Assembly (NCBI GenBank): GCA_949987705.1
Contig: OX465281.1
Location: forward strand, 143,020,876 to 143,084,875
From: Thereva unica
Taxonomy: Eukaryota > Arthropoda > Insecta > Diptera > Therevidae
DNA: 64,000 bases
Direction: 5' to 3'
Positions 10,055-20,900 of the stretch are shown here, in pieces (within the stretch, counting starts at the first letter, position 1; each line of letters begins with the position of its first letter). Under the pieces are notes generated by a model. That model did no database searches. It had not been told where the DNA came from and saw only the letters and a list, made by a program, of their open reading frames with translations. The position numbers and the translations under genes are program-made.

Positions 10055-10123
10055 TGGCGCCAATGTGGGTCTCGACTCACGACCTGAGAATAGGAGTCTC
10101 ATGCTCTAGTGAGCTAGCCGGGC
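10055..10123 (-). pseudogene. tRNA-Lys-derived pseudogene
   Basis: On the minus strand it runs from GCCCGGCTAGCTCACTAGAG to CCCACATTGGCGCCA, closely following tRNA-Lys(CTT) (GCCCGGCTAGCTCAGTCGGTAGAGCATGAGAC.. in animals, recalled in part). It lacks about five D-loop bases, one acceptor base and some T-arm bases, and the anticodon loop reads CTCCTAT rather than CTCTTAA. It already ends in CCA, which is normally added after transcription, so it looks like a reverse-transcribed tRNA. It lies 77 bp from the 3' LTR, in the same orientation as the element, which itself uses a tRNA-Lys primer. Confidence 0.75.
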
Positions 10124-10179
10124 ATACGTGAACTAGTTGGTAATATACGAACTGAGTGAAAAGCTAACTATAATTTAGG

Positions 10180-11336
10180 TTCATGCTTGCAACCGTAAGT
10201 TGCGATGGCCAGTCTGAAAAATCTCCCGGAGGAATATCTGAAGTTACAAATATCAGGCGGAAGACAATACCACATTGTCCCCCTACTGATATCTATACGT
10301 CTCCAAACATTCTCACACAAACCCCGGGTGCTTTCGATCCATCGGCACAACCTCCAGCAATGCCATATTGCCTTCGAATCATCCCGGTGAACCGACAGAC
10401 ACCCAGTTCGCCGAGAGACCTTCTCCAGACTGACCGAAAATAAAAAAAATGAAGATGGAACCTTGAGGAAATCAACGACGTATGTCTTTATGCGGTAAAA
10501 TGAGTATAGGAATACGAAGTGATTGCAGCTACTCCAATTGGTCAGCATCTCGGTTAAAAAACCAAACCTAGAGGGACAAAAAAAATTTTGATGCCCCCAT
10601 TGCTCGTGGGATTGCGGAGTAAAAATACCATAGTAACGGTGAAACACCCCATTTTGAGTTCTTATTCAAAATCTTATTATACCATAAAACTTGTCATTCA
10701 ATTACCGTAGTTGTTAAAATGTTGATACCTGCTGGTACTCCTACCTTTAATAGCTTATCCACTGAGATTTTTCTGGTATAAAGATCGTTAAGTACCAATA
10801 TTCCTAAAAGAATCACTAATTCCGATCTGAATATTATTATTGCAGTTCCAGATAACCATACAAAGAGATTATGCTTCTCTTGTTGCCAAAAACTAACTGC
10901 CTAAAGTACGACTGGAAGCGCCATGACATTTGATAAAGGACGACTCATGTAGAACATAAAGTGGAATTGTGATATCGTTACTAGCATACCATATCGATAT
11001 AGTAAGGCCGAATTTTTTCTATTACTTTTCTTAAATTTTCCATGCTGCGGCTACAATTCCGGCTAGCACTAGTCTAACTACCTATTGACTACAAAATTTT
11101 GAATTCCCAAATTCTGGAAGAAGATAACAGCGGGTGACGATAATATTGATACAAATAAAAGGCCCAATAAAAGTTCGTGGCACTACACCAGGAAATTCAT
11201 GGTGATCATACTGAGTGAAATTGTGCCGTAGATAGAGTATATCATGCATTGCTTGTATATTAAAGCTCTCCTCCACGTTTGTGAAGGGTGCATAGAATAG
11301 ATGAGCCAGAGCTACCAAGAACAGTATGAGCCCCAT
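10180..11336 (-). pseudogene. ALG12: ALG12 mannosyltransferase retro-pseudogene
   Basis: Intact ALG12 (family GT22) is the ER membrane enzyme that adds an alpha-1,6-mannose from dolichol-P-mannose to the Man7 lipid-linked oligosaccharide. Here the minus strand begins with an ATG at 11336 and shows [18 protein letters not shown] and [19 protein letters not shown]. In further frames come SKFCSQ, RLVLAGIVAAAW, QFHFMFYMSRPLSNVMALPV (10900s), [45 protein letters not shown], and GELGVCRFTGM near 10390 (family: AAQTGVSRF). Stops and frameshifts are frequent. The whole set is contiguous over about 1.15 kb without introns, so it is a processed copy, in the sense orientation of the surrounding LTR element. 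Confidence 0.82.
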
Positions 11337-12300
11337 TACCGAATATCAGTCACGCAAACACTTTCAATAATTTCGTATTACGGATCCGTTAATTATATTT
11401 AAATTGCGGGAAATACGAGAAAATCAGGAATCCAGAGGAAACTGACATCAAGATGAAGAAAAGTTGGCGGCTGCTGCGCAAACTCTAGTGGGCTTAGTGT
11501 TAAATACGTCATCCATATCTGGATACTGTCCACTTTATTTGTGTCCAATTTTTGCTTCGCAAGTTCCGAGTTGAGATGGAAATAAATTTTCCGGCTTTAA
11601 AAATAACTTTTCTCGACGACCACTGACAATTTAAGCAGAGTTCCGCACAACTGATTTTGACTGATAAATATTGTAAAAGAACTTGGTTATGTTTAGACCA
11701 CTAAAATCCTGATGATAAAATCGTTAATACTACAAATTCGTTGCATTTAAATTTGTAAAATTATATTTCCTTATTAAACTTTACCAAATAACCGTCTTAA
11801 AAACACATATATGTGTAGATCTGTTATATTTAATTTTTCTCTAAATTAACGTATTAAAAAATGATGGCGCGTGTAAGCGTCTTATAAAAGCAAGTGTTGT
11901 GTAGCGATAAAATAATAAAAGTGTAGTTATTATATGCTTTAATTCAACTTTAATTTAGGAATGGTTGGGCGCGGGACTACATTCACTTTCCGGGCTCCGG
12001 CATGTCGATGTCAGTTGGCGAAGACTATGACTCACAGTCATCCCCAAGTGTCATCCACATCGCCGTCACAGCTTCAGGTCCGCACTCAAAAAAAAGGACA
12101 GAAAAAAAAAAATCCAAAATCGCATCGCCACGAAAGGGAAGGGAAACTTCTTCAAAAAAAAAATAAAAAAATTTGGGGGATCCGCTGTTCAACCACAACT
12201 GAGCTACCTTTCGGAAAATCAATCAGTTGGGAGGAACAGACGAAAAAAAAACTCAGGACATAAACAAAAAATAGAATTTAAAAAGCTGGATGGACCTTCC
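11337..12300. other. Internal region of the LTR element, no gene recognised
   Basis: Between the ALG12 remnant and the structured leader I see AT-rich sequence with poly-A/T stretches. Chance frames of 65-100 codons exist but are low-complexity, with no zinc knuckle, protease or RT motif. Confidence 0.55.
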
Positions 12301-12315
12301 GAAGGAACAAGGGGC

Positions 12316-12345
12316 GCAGTGGCAGGCGGTAACACGCCTGTTACC
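12316..12345. ncRNA. Leader hairpin 1 (30-bp repeat, copy 1)
   Basis: First copy of a 30-bp repeat whose 3' half folds into a hairpin: stem GGTAACA / TGTTACC with loop CGCC (12328-12345). The second copy, 105 bp away, differs only at the two bases that pair with each other. It lies in the transcribed leader of the minus-strand LTR element. A role in dimerisation, packaging or translation of element RNA is inference. Confidence 0.6.
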
Positions 12346-12420
12346 AAAGACGGTTAAGCCCTTGTACCAACTTCAACGTCCACCAGGAAAATTAAAAGAG
12401 GATCCTGTTCACGGACCGAC

Positions 12421-12450
12421 GCAGTGGCAGGCGGTATCACGCCTGATACC
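12421..12450. ncRNA. Leader hairpin 2 (30-bp repeat, copy 2)
   Basis: Second copy; hairpin GGTATCA / TGATACC, loop CGCC (12433-12450). Relative to copy 1 the A:T pair in the stem is T:A, a compensatory change with the rest of the 30 bp unchanged. Confidence 0.6.
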
Positions 12451-12496
12451 AGAGTCGCCGCCCCTAGAAACAGGACAGGGATGAACCACTACTACA

Positions 12497-12545
12497 CCTG
12501 CACGCATAGCCAAGCGACCACTCGCTTGTTAGCAAGCCGTGCAGG
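12497..12545. ncRNA. Leader hairpin 3 (49 bp)
   Basis: Inverted repeat CCTGCACG / CGTGCAGG with a nested AAGCGA / TCGCTT stem. It lies in the leader between the PBS and the paired repeats. Predicted to fold stably; function unknown. Confidence 0.5.
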
Positions 12546-12850
12546 TCAGCATGGTTCGAAGCTACTTCAAAAAGAAGAAGTTACCGCTGAATAGAACGGG
12601 TAGGCCTAAAAGCGAAGACAAATAAAAATTCACCTAGAATTTGGACACAGATGCTGAAAAAAAAATCGACAAGACAGACAAGGACTAAGGCTTCGCGGTA
12701 CTACCTTAGCCCACAGCGAGCGCTGGGTAAAAGTGGTGAACCATAAACAAAAAAATCAAACGTTGTCCGTGAAGGCACAAGTGGTACTAAACCAAAAAAA
12801 AAATTTAATCTCAGGGTCCGTGTAGGACAGTCAACGGGCTTTAAAAGCTT

Positions 12851-12862
12851 CGTTGGGCGCCA
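12851..12862 (-). promoter_or_regulatory. Primer binding site, tRNA-Lys
   Basis: TGGCGCCCAACG on the minus strand, 4 bp after the end of the right LTR. It is complementary to the 3' end of tRNA-Lys(CTT), the primer also used by Drosophila gypsy. It fixes the direction of the element. Confidence 0.85.
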
Positions 12863-13660
12863 TTTATGTAACAGCATAATGGCGCGATCTAAATAGTGGG
12901 CGCCACTTATGCGAGGTGTTACCCCCTTAGCCAAAAGCCCGGAAGAGCATGGCCAAGGAGCCAACACCATACATAAGAAATAAAAAGAAAATCCGGAACT
13001 CCTACGCCGGCCACACGGAGTTGTCTAGCTCGCCGGAGGGGTCGTGGGGTGTGTGGCCGGGGCTTACCGAGGCTGGTTCACCACTCACCTGTGACTATGT
13101 AACTTGTATTCCGCCATCATCCTTTTCCGATCATCGTCTGCGACGCGTCACACCCTGAAAAGGAAGTCATCCGTCCCAACCATTCCCAAGAAAAAAATCT
13201 AACAACTTGAGTTCATTCTTAATAACTTAAAAATTGTTTTCTTTTATTTCAGACACATTAACAAAATACTAGAAACACCAATAGGTAATATCAATATTCA
13301 ATGGGACACGATTAGAACAATGTCATCATAGCTCAATACATTTACAGTTTCAACATAAAAACATTCACAATTTCCCCGGTAGGGATACTTCCGTATGCTA
13401 ACTGATTTGCAAAACGTCTCGTATTGGTACCAATTTCGCTTCGTTTTACTCACAAGTGGTATCAACAAATATCGTGTCCAATTACAATTACGAATAAGTT
13501 ATTGGAAAACAACCAGAAAATTATTTTGCAAATAAAAAAAATTTAAGCCAATATTTTATAATAAAATTAGAACAAATAAAAAGGAAATTTCGTTTAAATT
13601 ATTACATAACAATTGTACGGGAACAGTGAAAGAACAACAATTTATAAAGTATTTGCTTAA

Positions 13661-14444
13661 GGCTGCGGTTACTGAACAAGCTAGTAATGCTAGCACTAGC
13701 TAGTACTAGCTAGCGCTAGCAAATATAATACATGTTAACAGTGCGTGGTGGTTATGAACGCACTCGAGCGCTAGCGCTAGCTAGCACTTCCTAGCGCTAG
13801 TCATATTCTGCAATCGATTGAAACATTGATACTAGCGCGAGTGTTTGAAAAGTAGGTAACTCACATTTTGCTTTGCTAAAGTACTTAGTAAAGATGGATT
13901 GCGAAAAATTAATTTTAGAAGTGCAAAAGAGACGTCCATTATCGGAAAATTATATTATATGAAAATTAAAGGTTACAGCGACCGAAATTTGACTGGTAGA
14001 TTATGGAATGAAGTGGCTGATGAAATGAAAGTCACAAGTAACTAGATTTTCAATGTTTTATTTTTACTTCTGATTTCATCATTATATGAAATATTTATCG
14101 GTTAAAAGAAAGAAAGGAAAAATATATTATTTCTTAGAAACAAAATAAGACTTATATAAATTACGCAGAGTAGTTGCTTGTAAATTTTTTTTTCTGTATT
14201 TATTGCATGTGTTTTCACTTTTCGTTTAAAAAAAGTCTATGTTTTAATAATAAACTTTCAGATGCCATCATTTCCCCTGTTAAAGATAAAGCCATGGTGA
14301 TATTCACAAGTCAACACACAACTACTGAACAACGAGCTTGCTTCAGCTAGCTTTAATAATAACCACACAACTAGAGCGAGCTCGCGCCAACGATACTAGC
14401 GCTTGCTAACGCTAGCATTACTAGCGTGTTCAGTAACCGCAGCC
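13661..14444 (+). mobile_element. PIF/Harbinger-type non-autonomous element
   Basis: 784 bp inserted in the right LTR only. Terminal inverted repeats GGCTGCGGTTACTGAACA (18 bp) are flanked by the 3-bp duplication TAA (13658-13660, 14445-14447), the TWA signature of PIF/Harbinger; the empty site is seen in the left LTR. Subterminal regions are dense in GCTAGC-type palindromes on both sides. It carries a remnant of a MADF-domain gene. Confidence 0.88.
13894..14043 (+). pseudogene. MADF/Myb-like domain remnant
   Basis: From the ATG at 13894, MDCEKLILEVQKRRPL, then after a frame change KGYSDRNLTGRLWNEVADEM. This is the first part of a MADF (Myb/SANT-like) DNA-binding domain, the type encoded by the second gene of PIF/Harbinger transposons. 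An in-frame TGA and a shift break it, and the rest is missing. Confidence 0.7.
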
Positions 14445-14678
14445 TAATACCGTTAAAATTATTATTTGAGTAATAAAGTTAAAGTTAATAAATGAAGGTA
14501 AAAATTTGTGTTATTTTATTTATTTGTATTGTGTAAATCTATATATGTGTGTATAGCTATTTTAGATATCTTTTTTTTCTTTTGAAACCCAAATTTACTA
14601 CCACCTTTCCGAATATATTGCAAAAGTAATATACAAAGTAAATGCCATACCGAAAAATCAATACTTCTTTGTTCCTTC

Positions 14679-15093
14679 TTAAGTTGGCACGATACCTTTA
14701 TCGCCCTTAGTCCAATCAAATTAGGCCGACTTCACCATCTATATCCGTACTTGAAAAGTGTTCACCAGGCGCAACGCTTCATGACCAAATCTGCCACCAG
14801 GCAATTCATTAATAGTACACTGCCGTAAAACACCTCGGTGACCACTAGTGAAATGAAGCCGCAATGCATGTGCCTCTTCTTCTTTTCCTACACCAAGCCA
14901 ATTGACCAAAAATGTGAATCAACACGGCAGCCAATCACTTCCGTGTTAATGTGACGAAATTCTTGTACTCTCTTGAGAAACGCCGATGATCTCAGGTTGA
15001 CCAACAGACGTGGAATCCAAGGTACACCAGAATAGCACCACCCAAATATTCTCCTTCGAAATTTGCTGCTAGATGAGCAATGACCGCCTTGCT
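14679..15093 (-). pseudogene. 2-Cys peroxiredoxin remnant inside the right LTR
   Basis: Same decayed copy as at 9090-9504, shifted by 5589 bp and nearly identical. Since LTRs are copied from one another during reverse transcription, the capture predates the last jump. Blocks VQEFRHINTEVIGC, GVLRQCTINELPGGR and EALRLVNTFQ recur with the same frameshifts. Confidence 0.75.
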
Positions 15094-15567
15094 ACACATA
15101 CGATGAAAGCCTTTTTCGTCTGCACGCTGCAAATCGCCAGGAAATGAGAAGCAGGATTCCTTGTCGCTGGTTTCTTGACCCTTTCTGGTTGGTTTTTTGG
15201 AAGACTTCTTGGTAGCTTCTTGATTACCATCAGGTTGGGAGCGAACACGGTAGCCGCCACTATTTACTCCGTCATGCAAAAAAGCCAATTGCAAAAAAAA
15301 CCGATTGAAAAAAACTGAATCTCCTGACTGATTGCAAAAATATTAGCAAATCATTCCAAACAAACTCTACGAGCTGACTCAAACTAACTGAACTCCCAAA
15401 TTTTTCTTTTTTTCCTGACTAACTCAATTATTTTTTTGTTCTCGCCTACCTCTTTTTAAATTTTTCCTTTTCCTCAAAAGTGATTTACAATAAATTTCCC
15501 ATTGCCTACAAGGTGATTTCCCAACTAAATTTCCCCACCCAAATAACTAATAATTCCGACCGTTACA

Positions 15568-15739
15568 GAACAAAAATATAAAGAACGCCTTTAACTCACG
15601 GAAGCTTTAGCAAAAAGTAAGGAAAACAAAAACCAGTGAACAATTAAAAAAAAACCCGAGTGCTTTGATTTTCAGCAACAGCGTATTTTGTGGAGTGAAT
15701 TTTAGCGTTGCCAAGACGCGACAAAGTCAACTTCTAACA
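15568..15739 (-). repeat. copia 3' LTR, second part
   Basis: Resumes the copia LTR after the nested element: GAACAAAAATATAAAGAACG to CTTCTAACA. It matches about 50019-50201 of the intact LTR with several differences. Confidence 0.9.
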
Positions 15740-15752
15740 CTCCCTCCCTTTG
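15740..15752 (-). promoter_or_regulatory. copia polypurine tract
   Basis: On the minus strand AAAGGGAGGGAG lies directly against the 3' LTR, as expected for the plus-strand primer of an LTR element. Confidence 0.75.
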
Positions 15753-15817
15753 TCGGTCTCATCTTTTCCTCTGCCTCTAATGCCTCTCTGTAACAAGAAT
15801 AAAAATAGCTGTTAATT

Positions 15818-16624
15818 TTATATTTTACTTATAAGATAAATATGTGCCTCTAAAGGTACTGGTTTAGTCATAATATCCGCTATATTCTCTTTAGTCGCTA
15901 CCCACTTAAGATTAACTCTATTCTCTTCAACACACTGTTTTACAAAATCCCCATGTGTTTCAGCCATATGTCTTTTAGTTCCACTATTTTCCCTCTCTAA
16001 TAACCTTTTATTTATTTCCTCTACATTGTCATCAAACATTTTGAGTTTGTGACTACCATCTTTCTTGGTGCAATTTCCAGCTGACTTATTATCACACCAC
16101 ACTGTGGCGGGAAACAAAGTTTTTCCTATCCCAAATCTCACAGCTTTATCTAGCGAAATTAATTCCTGACAACCATCGCTCATAGCTAGGTATTCTGATT
16201 GACACGTCGATAATGTGACGTAAGATTGTTTATGGCTTCTCCATGCAATTACATCTCCAAATAATTTAATCACATATCCTCCTGTTGACGTTGAATCACT
16301 ATGCTCTCTAGAACTTGCATCGGTATAAGCCTCTAAACTCTCAGTTTTTGTTGAATATCGCAATCCTAAATTAATAGTTCCTTTCAAGTATCTAAATATT
16401 CTTTTTACCTCCTTCCAATCATCTTCTGTTGGCTCCAACTGTTTTCTTGATAAGTAGTTAACTGCAAATGCTATATCTGGTCGTGTTCCATTTGGCAGGT
16501 ACATCAAACTTCCTATTGCCTCTCTATATGGTACCTTCTTAATTTGTGTCGTTCCAGATTCAACATTTAACTCTATTTCCTCTAGTTTTCTTCTTTTGTT
16601 TCTATTCTCTACTTGTCCAGTCAC
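15818..16624 (-). pseudogene. copia RNase H domain
   Basis: C-terminal portion of a copia polyprotein, 268 codons open. Typical blocks: PYREAIGSLMYLPNGTRPDI, FAVNYLSRKQLEPTEDDW, RIFRYLKGTINLGLRYS, LEAYTDAS, STSTGGYVIKLFGDVIAWRS, KQSYVTLSTCQSEYLAMSDG, VWCDNKSA and IADIMTKPV. The upstream RT is cut off by the BEL/Pao element at 16627; the copia frame resumes at about 25689. The apparent start at 16624 is a GTG inside the polyprotein, not a real start. Confidence 0.92.
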
Positions 16625-16626
16625 CG

Positions 16627-17686
16627 TGTTTCCGTTAGCTGTTTTTACGGATTAATTTTGCCCTGAAAATTATCTTTTCAAAAGTAATAAAATTATCTTA
16701 TCAAAAAAAATGAGAAAAAAAACAAATTTGCCACGAATGAAATGCCCTGGTTTCGATCCTGGGTCCGAATTTTTGCCGCCGTCTCGGGTATGACGATTTC
16801 CTATATATGCCAACCTCGACCTTGCAACCCAATGTTTTAACTTCACAAAATCAAACGCACTATATTCTTTTTTCATCAAAAATGTTTTATAATTCGCCTC
16901 TATTTATGCAAAGTTATAAAATTTATAAACATCATTTAAAATGTATAATTCAATAAATTTTAACTCACAGAAAACTTAAAACTTTTAAACATTTTTACAC
17001 TTTTAAAGTTTATTTAAATTCGGCAAAAGAAAAAAAATGCAAATTAAACAATTTAAATTCACTAATTTATAGGGAACGCGATTTTCTTCCCTTTCATATA
17101 GTCTGTAAGAAACAATTGTTAATATTATACATAGAATTCACTCACCAAGGGCTGCAAATTTCTTCGATGTCTTTCTCCTTTCGTGGGTCAACGGAAAGTG
17201 GTGAAAACGGCCAACTCATCCCAATCAGAATTTTTCTGGGAAGATCGGGTTGACCTTTTTGCCCTTGCATTTTTCGGGAGACCCTCTCCGGTATCCTGTG
17301 CCTAGCGGTTAGGCTCTCTTCACAGGGTGTTACGAGATTACGATATTGTTGTAGATAATGCAGCCCTTGGTGATATGGTTGTCCAAGACAGCTGATTTTG
17401 ACAAGTTAATTTGTCATCGGGTGTTTATATTTGTGTGTTTATGTTTGTTTAATTTTGAGTGAATTTTATTTTGGATTTTCTTTAAATCAGGTAAGTAAAT
17501 CACGTTCCCTATATTTGATTAATTTAATTTTAGGTCATCAATTTAGTATTGAAGAGGCAATTTTTGTATATCTACATGTACGAGGATCATTATATAAATA
17601 AGGTATGTACAATATTGTTGTTTTTCCTTTAGTTGAATTTTGCTGTAATCTGGTCATTTAACTTTTTTAGGTAGCTCTCCGGAACA
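16627..17686 (-). repeat. BEL/Pao 3' LTR (left)
   Basis: Starts TGTTTCCGTTAGCTG and ends CTCCGGAACA. Nearly identical to 24628-25688. The polypurine run follows at 17687-17700. Confidence 0.95.
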
Positions 17687-17968
17687 TGCTCCCCCCCTTG
17701 GCATCGCGGAAGTAGATGTCAACATTTAATTGGTCCAGTATATCAGATGAAGCCATAAGAATTCCTTGGAGGGCTCATCTGTGAAATAAATAAACAAAAA
17801 AGGCCAAGGGATGTGAAAGGAAAGGGTTATAGCGCCCTGTCTCGCTTTCCGGAGAGAGGATGAAATTATAGGCAGAATTATCCGGGAAGAAATAATTCTC
17901 AAGGTGAGTGGGAAGATTTTGTTTACATTAGTGACTCATATTGATTGGTATTTAAAAATTGATTGATT
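17687..17968. other. BEL/Pao 3' non-coding region
   Basis: Between the left LTR and the stop of the polyprotein. It contains the polypurine tract at its left end and no other feature I recognise. Confidence 0.6.
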
Positions 17969-20900
17969 TTAGTTTTCGTTGTCAACTGGTTTATCAGTTA
18001 TTGCTTGAATAGGTAGTCTACAGATTTTTGTAATTGGTCGTTTCAGAATCTTGTCGCGTATTCTTATTGTCACAACGCGAACTAGTCCATCTTTGCCTGG
18101 ATGGATCTCGGTAATTCGGCCCAATGCCCAATGGCATGGCGGTAGATTGTCTTCTTTGAGAAGGATTTGTTCTCCTGGTTTCAAATTTGTTTGGATTTTT
18201 AACCATTTCGGTCGTTGCTGCAGGCTGTTCAAATATTCGGATTTCCAACGCTTCCAGAAGTTTTGTAGAAGTCTTTGTAGTAGCTGCCATCTATCAAGAC
18301 GGTTCATTGAGATATCCAATAGTGAAGCTTCAGGAATCGTTTTCAAGGATCCTCTAATCAAGAAATGTGCCGGTGTCAATAGAGTAGGATCGCGACTGTC
18401 GGAGCTTATCTCGGAGAGTGGCCGCGAATTGAGACACGCCTCAATTTGCGTTAGTATCGTCGAGAATTCTTCGTATGTTAATGTGGTTGTTCCAATGACT
18501 CGTTTCAGATGATATTTCGTAGACTTAACGCCTGCTTCCCACAGGCCACCAAAATGAGGAGATGAAGGTGGGATGAAATTAAAACTGACCCCTTCATTTT
18601 CGAGAATGGCTCCGATTTCATTGTTCAGGTGATTTTGTTGCTGTTGCTGTTGTTTTTTGAGTAGTCGATTTGCACCCACGAAGTTTGTCCCACAATCACA
18701 ATACAGCTTGGTGCACATTCCTCTTCTGGATGTAAACCTACGAAAAGCAGCAATAAATCCTTCCGCGCTTAGATCGGTTACTAGCTCGAGGTGTAACGCT
18801 TTGGTGACCATGCAGACAAAAAGTGAAACGTATGCCTTGTACCTTTTAGGGTTCCGACCCTTGTGTGTTTTTAATTCGAATGGCCCACAGTAATCCACGC
18901 CAGTGTGGGAGAACGGACGAGACACTTGCAATCTTGGGGCAGGAAGATCGCCCATTAGTTGTGTTTGTGTGGAGGCCCTTTGTCGATAGCAGACTAAACA
19001 TTTATGGATATGATAACGAATTGTGTTTCTGGCATTTAACAACCAGTACTTGTGGGAGAGAGCTTGCAACATTAATTGTGGACCCCCATGCATAGTCTCT
19101 CGATGTACTTTATTAATGATTAACGTACTCAAATGGCATTTATCGGGCAGTATTATGGGAAACTTTTCTTGAAATGGTAAGTCGGAGTATCGTAATCTTC
19201 CTCCGACTCGCAACATGCCCTCTTCATCAATAAATGGAGACAGTTTCGCTAATCGGCTTTGTCGAAGTACTGTCTTTTGTTGTTGGATTGAATTTATGTC
19301 ATCATGGAAATGTCTCCTTTGAATTTGTTGGATCCAATAGTGCAGCGCTTCTTTAAGTTCATCATGTTTTAAATATGTATTCCTTCGTTGAGAGGTAGGT
19401 CTTTGAGCATTGAACACAAATCGTTTGCAATACGCCGTCACACGAATGAGTTTAGTCAACGAAGAATATCTTGACTCGAGATCGTCAGTATCAACATGCA
19501 GATGCAAAGTCGTAACTCTTCTCTGTTCAAGCTCTGTAGAGACTGTGCATTTTGCTTTCGGCCATTGCTCTTCTGGTTGACACAACCAGGTTGGTCCTTT
19601 CCACCACAAGTCATGTTTGAGGAGTTCGGCAGGTTTCATTCCGCGGGATGCGCAATCTGCAGGATTCGGCTTAGTTGGAACATACCTCCAAATGTTTTGT
19701 CCTAGAATCTCGTGGATGTAGGAAACCCTGTTTGCAATAAATGTTTTCCATTTAGCAGGATGGCCGCGCAACCAGGCGATGACTATTTCAGAATCAGTCC
19801 ATGCGTATGCTGAATAAGATATCTCCAATTTAAGTGCGTCTATGACATACTTCATTAATTTTGCGAGGAGAGCTGCCGCACATAATTCTAGCCGAGGTAG
19901 TGTCACCGTTTTTACAGGTGCCACCTTTGATTTGGCAGCTATCAAGGTGGAATGTCGATTGCCCTGCTCGTCGGTACTACACAAATAAACCGCGGCTGCA
20001 TTATGCTTTTATGGAGGCATCTGAAAATCCATGCAGCTCGGTTTTTGTGTTCGTGCTTGTATAATGCGCCCATCTATTTATTTTTATATTATCGATTTCT
20101 AACAAGTTTTCTTTATATTTTAGCCATTCACATTTGAGATCCGGTGAAACCTCCTCATCCCATTCCAAACCTTTCAGCCACAGGGCTTGAATGATGAGTT
20201 TGGCCTGTATTATTATGGGTGCGAGGAGACCTAGAGGATCAAATAGTTTGGAAGTTTCGGATAAAATACTGCGTTTTGTCCATTTTGCTGGCTCAGGACT
20301 CATCGTGTATGTATATGACAACATGTCGGTTCCAGGATTCCAAAATGTGCCCAATGTCCTAATGTCATCATCAAGAGATATTTCGCAAGATTGGTTTGTT
20401 TCACAATATTCTTTTGGTAAATGTACTAATATTTTCTTGCAGTTAGATGCCCATTTTCGTAAAGAAAACCCGCCGGAATTCATCAGCTTCAACAATTGCT
20501 GCTGTACCTGTATGGCTTCTTCGATGGATTGTGTTCCGGACAACAAGTCATCGACATAGAAATCGGATAAGGCAATGTTGGAAGCTTTAGGATACGCCTC
20601 CTTTTCGTCAAGAGCTAGTTGCTTTACCACCCTTGTAGCCAGATATGGAGCACTTTTCGTCCCGAACGTCACTGTCAGCAGTTTATACTCTTCGATGGGT
20701 TGATTAGAGTCGGATCGCCAGACTATCCTTTGGTATTCCGTGTCTTCGTTTCGTACCCGCACTTGGCGGTACATTTTTTCCACATCAGCAGTGAAAGCGA
20801 TACGATGTTTTCGCCATCGCATCAGTATTGCAGTTAATTCGTCCTGTACGACTGGTCCCTTAAGCATCATGTCGTTTAGAGAGATTCTGCTAGCAGTTGG

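Larger units (their letters stand above)
6960..15567 (-). mobile_element. Non-autonomous LTR retrotransposon carrying host-gene remnants
   Basis: Two long LTRs (TGTAAC...GTTACA on the plus strand; about 1.9 kb each after removing later insertions) flank about 2.9 kb. The target duplication is GAAC (6956-6959, 15568-15571), a 4-bp duplication as in gypsy-group elements. On the minus strand the PBS TGGCGCCCAACG (12851-12862) follows the right LTR by 4 bp and matches the 3' end of tRNA-Lys, which fixes the orientation: right LTR is 5', left LTR is 3'. No gag, protease, RT or integrase was recognised inside. Instead it holds a decayed ALG12 copy (10180-11336), a tRNA-Lys pseudogene (10055-10123) and, within both LTRs, a decayed peroxiredoxin copy. 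The LTRs differ at only a handful of positions that I can see, so this chimera moved recently, using enzymes supplied in trans. Confidence 0.85.
12867..15567 (-). repeat. Right (5') LTR of the host-gene-carrying element
   Basis: Same sequence as the left LTR minus its LINE and plus the PIF/Harbinger element at 13661-14444. Differences from the left LTR that I noticed by eye are about three single bases over some 1.9 kb. Confidence 0.92.

Noticed and set aside
10055..10123. Functional tRNA-Lys gene
   Set aside because: D-loop, T-arm and acceptor bases are missing and the anticodon loop is altered.
18051..18512. 153-codon plus-strand frame inside BEL integrase
   Set aside because: Shadow of the minus-strand polyprotein, whose integrase motifs are clear.
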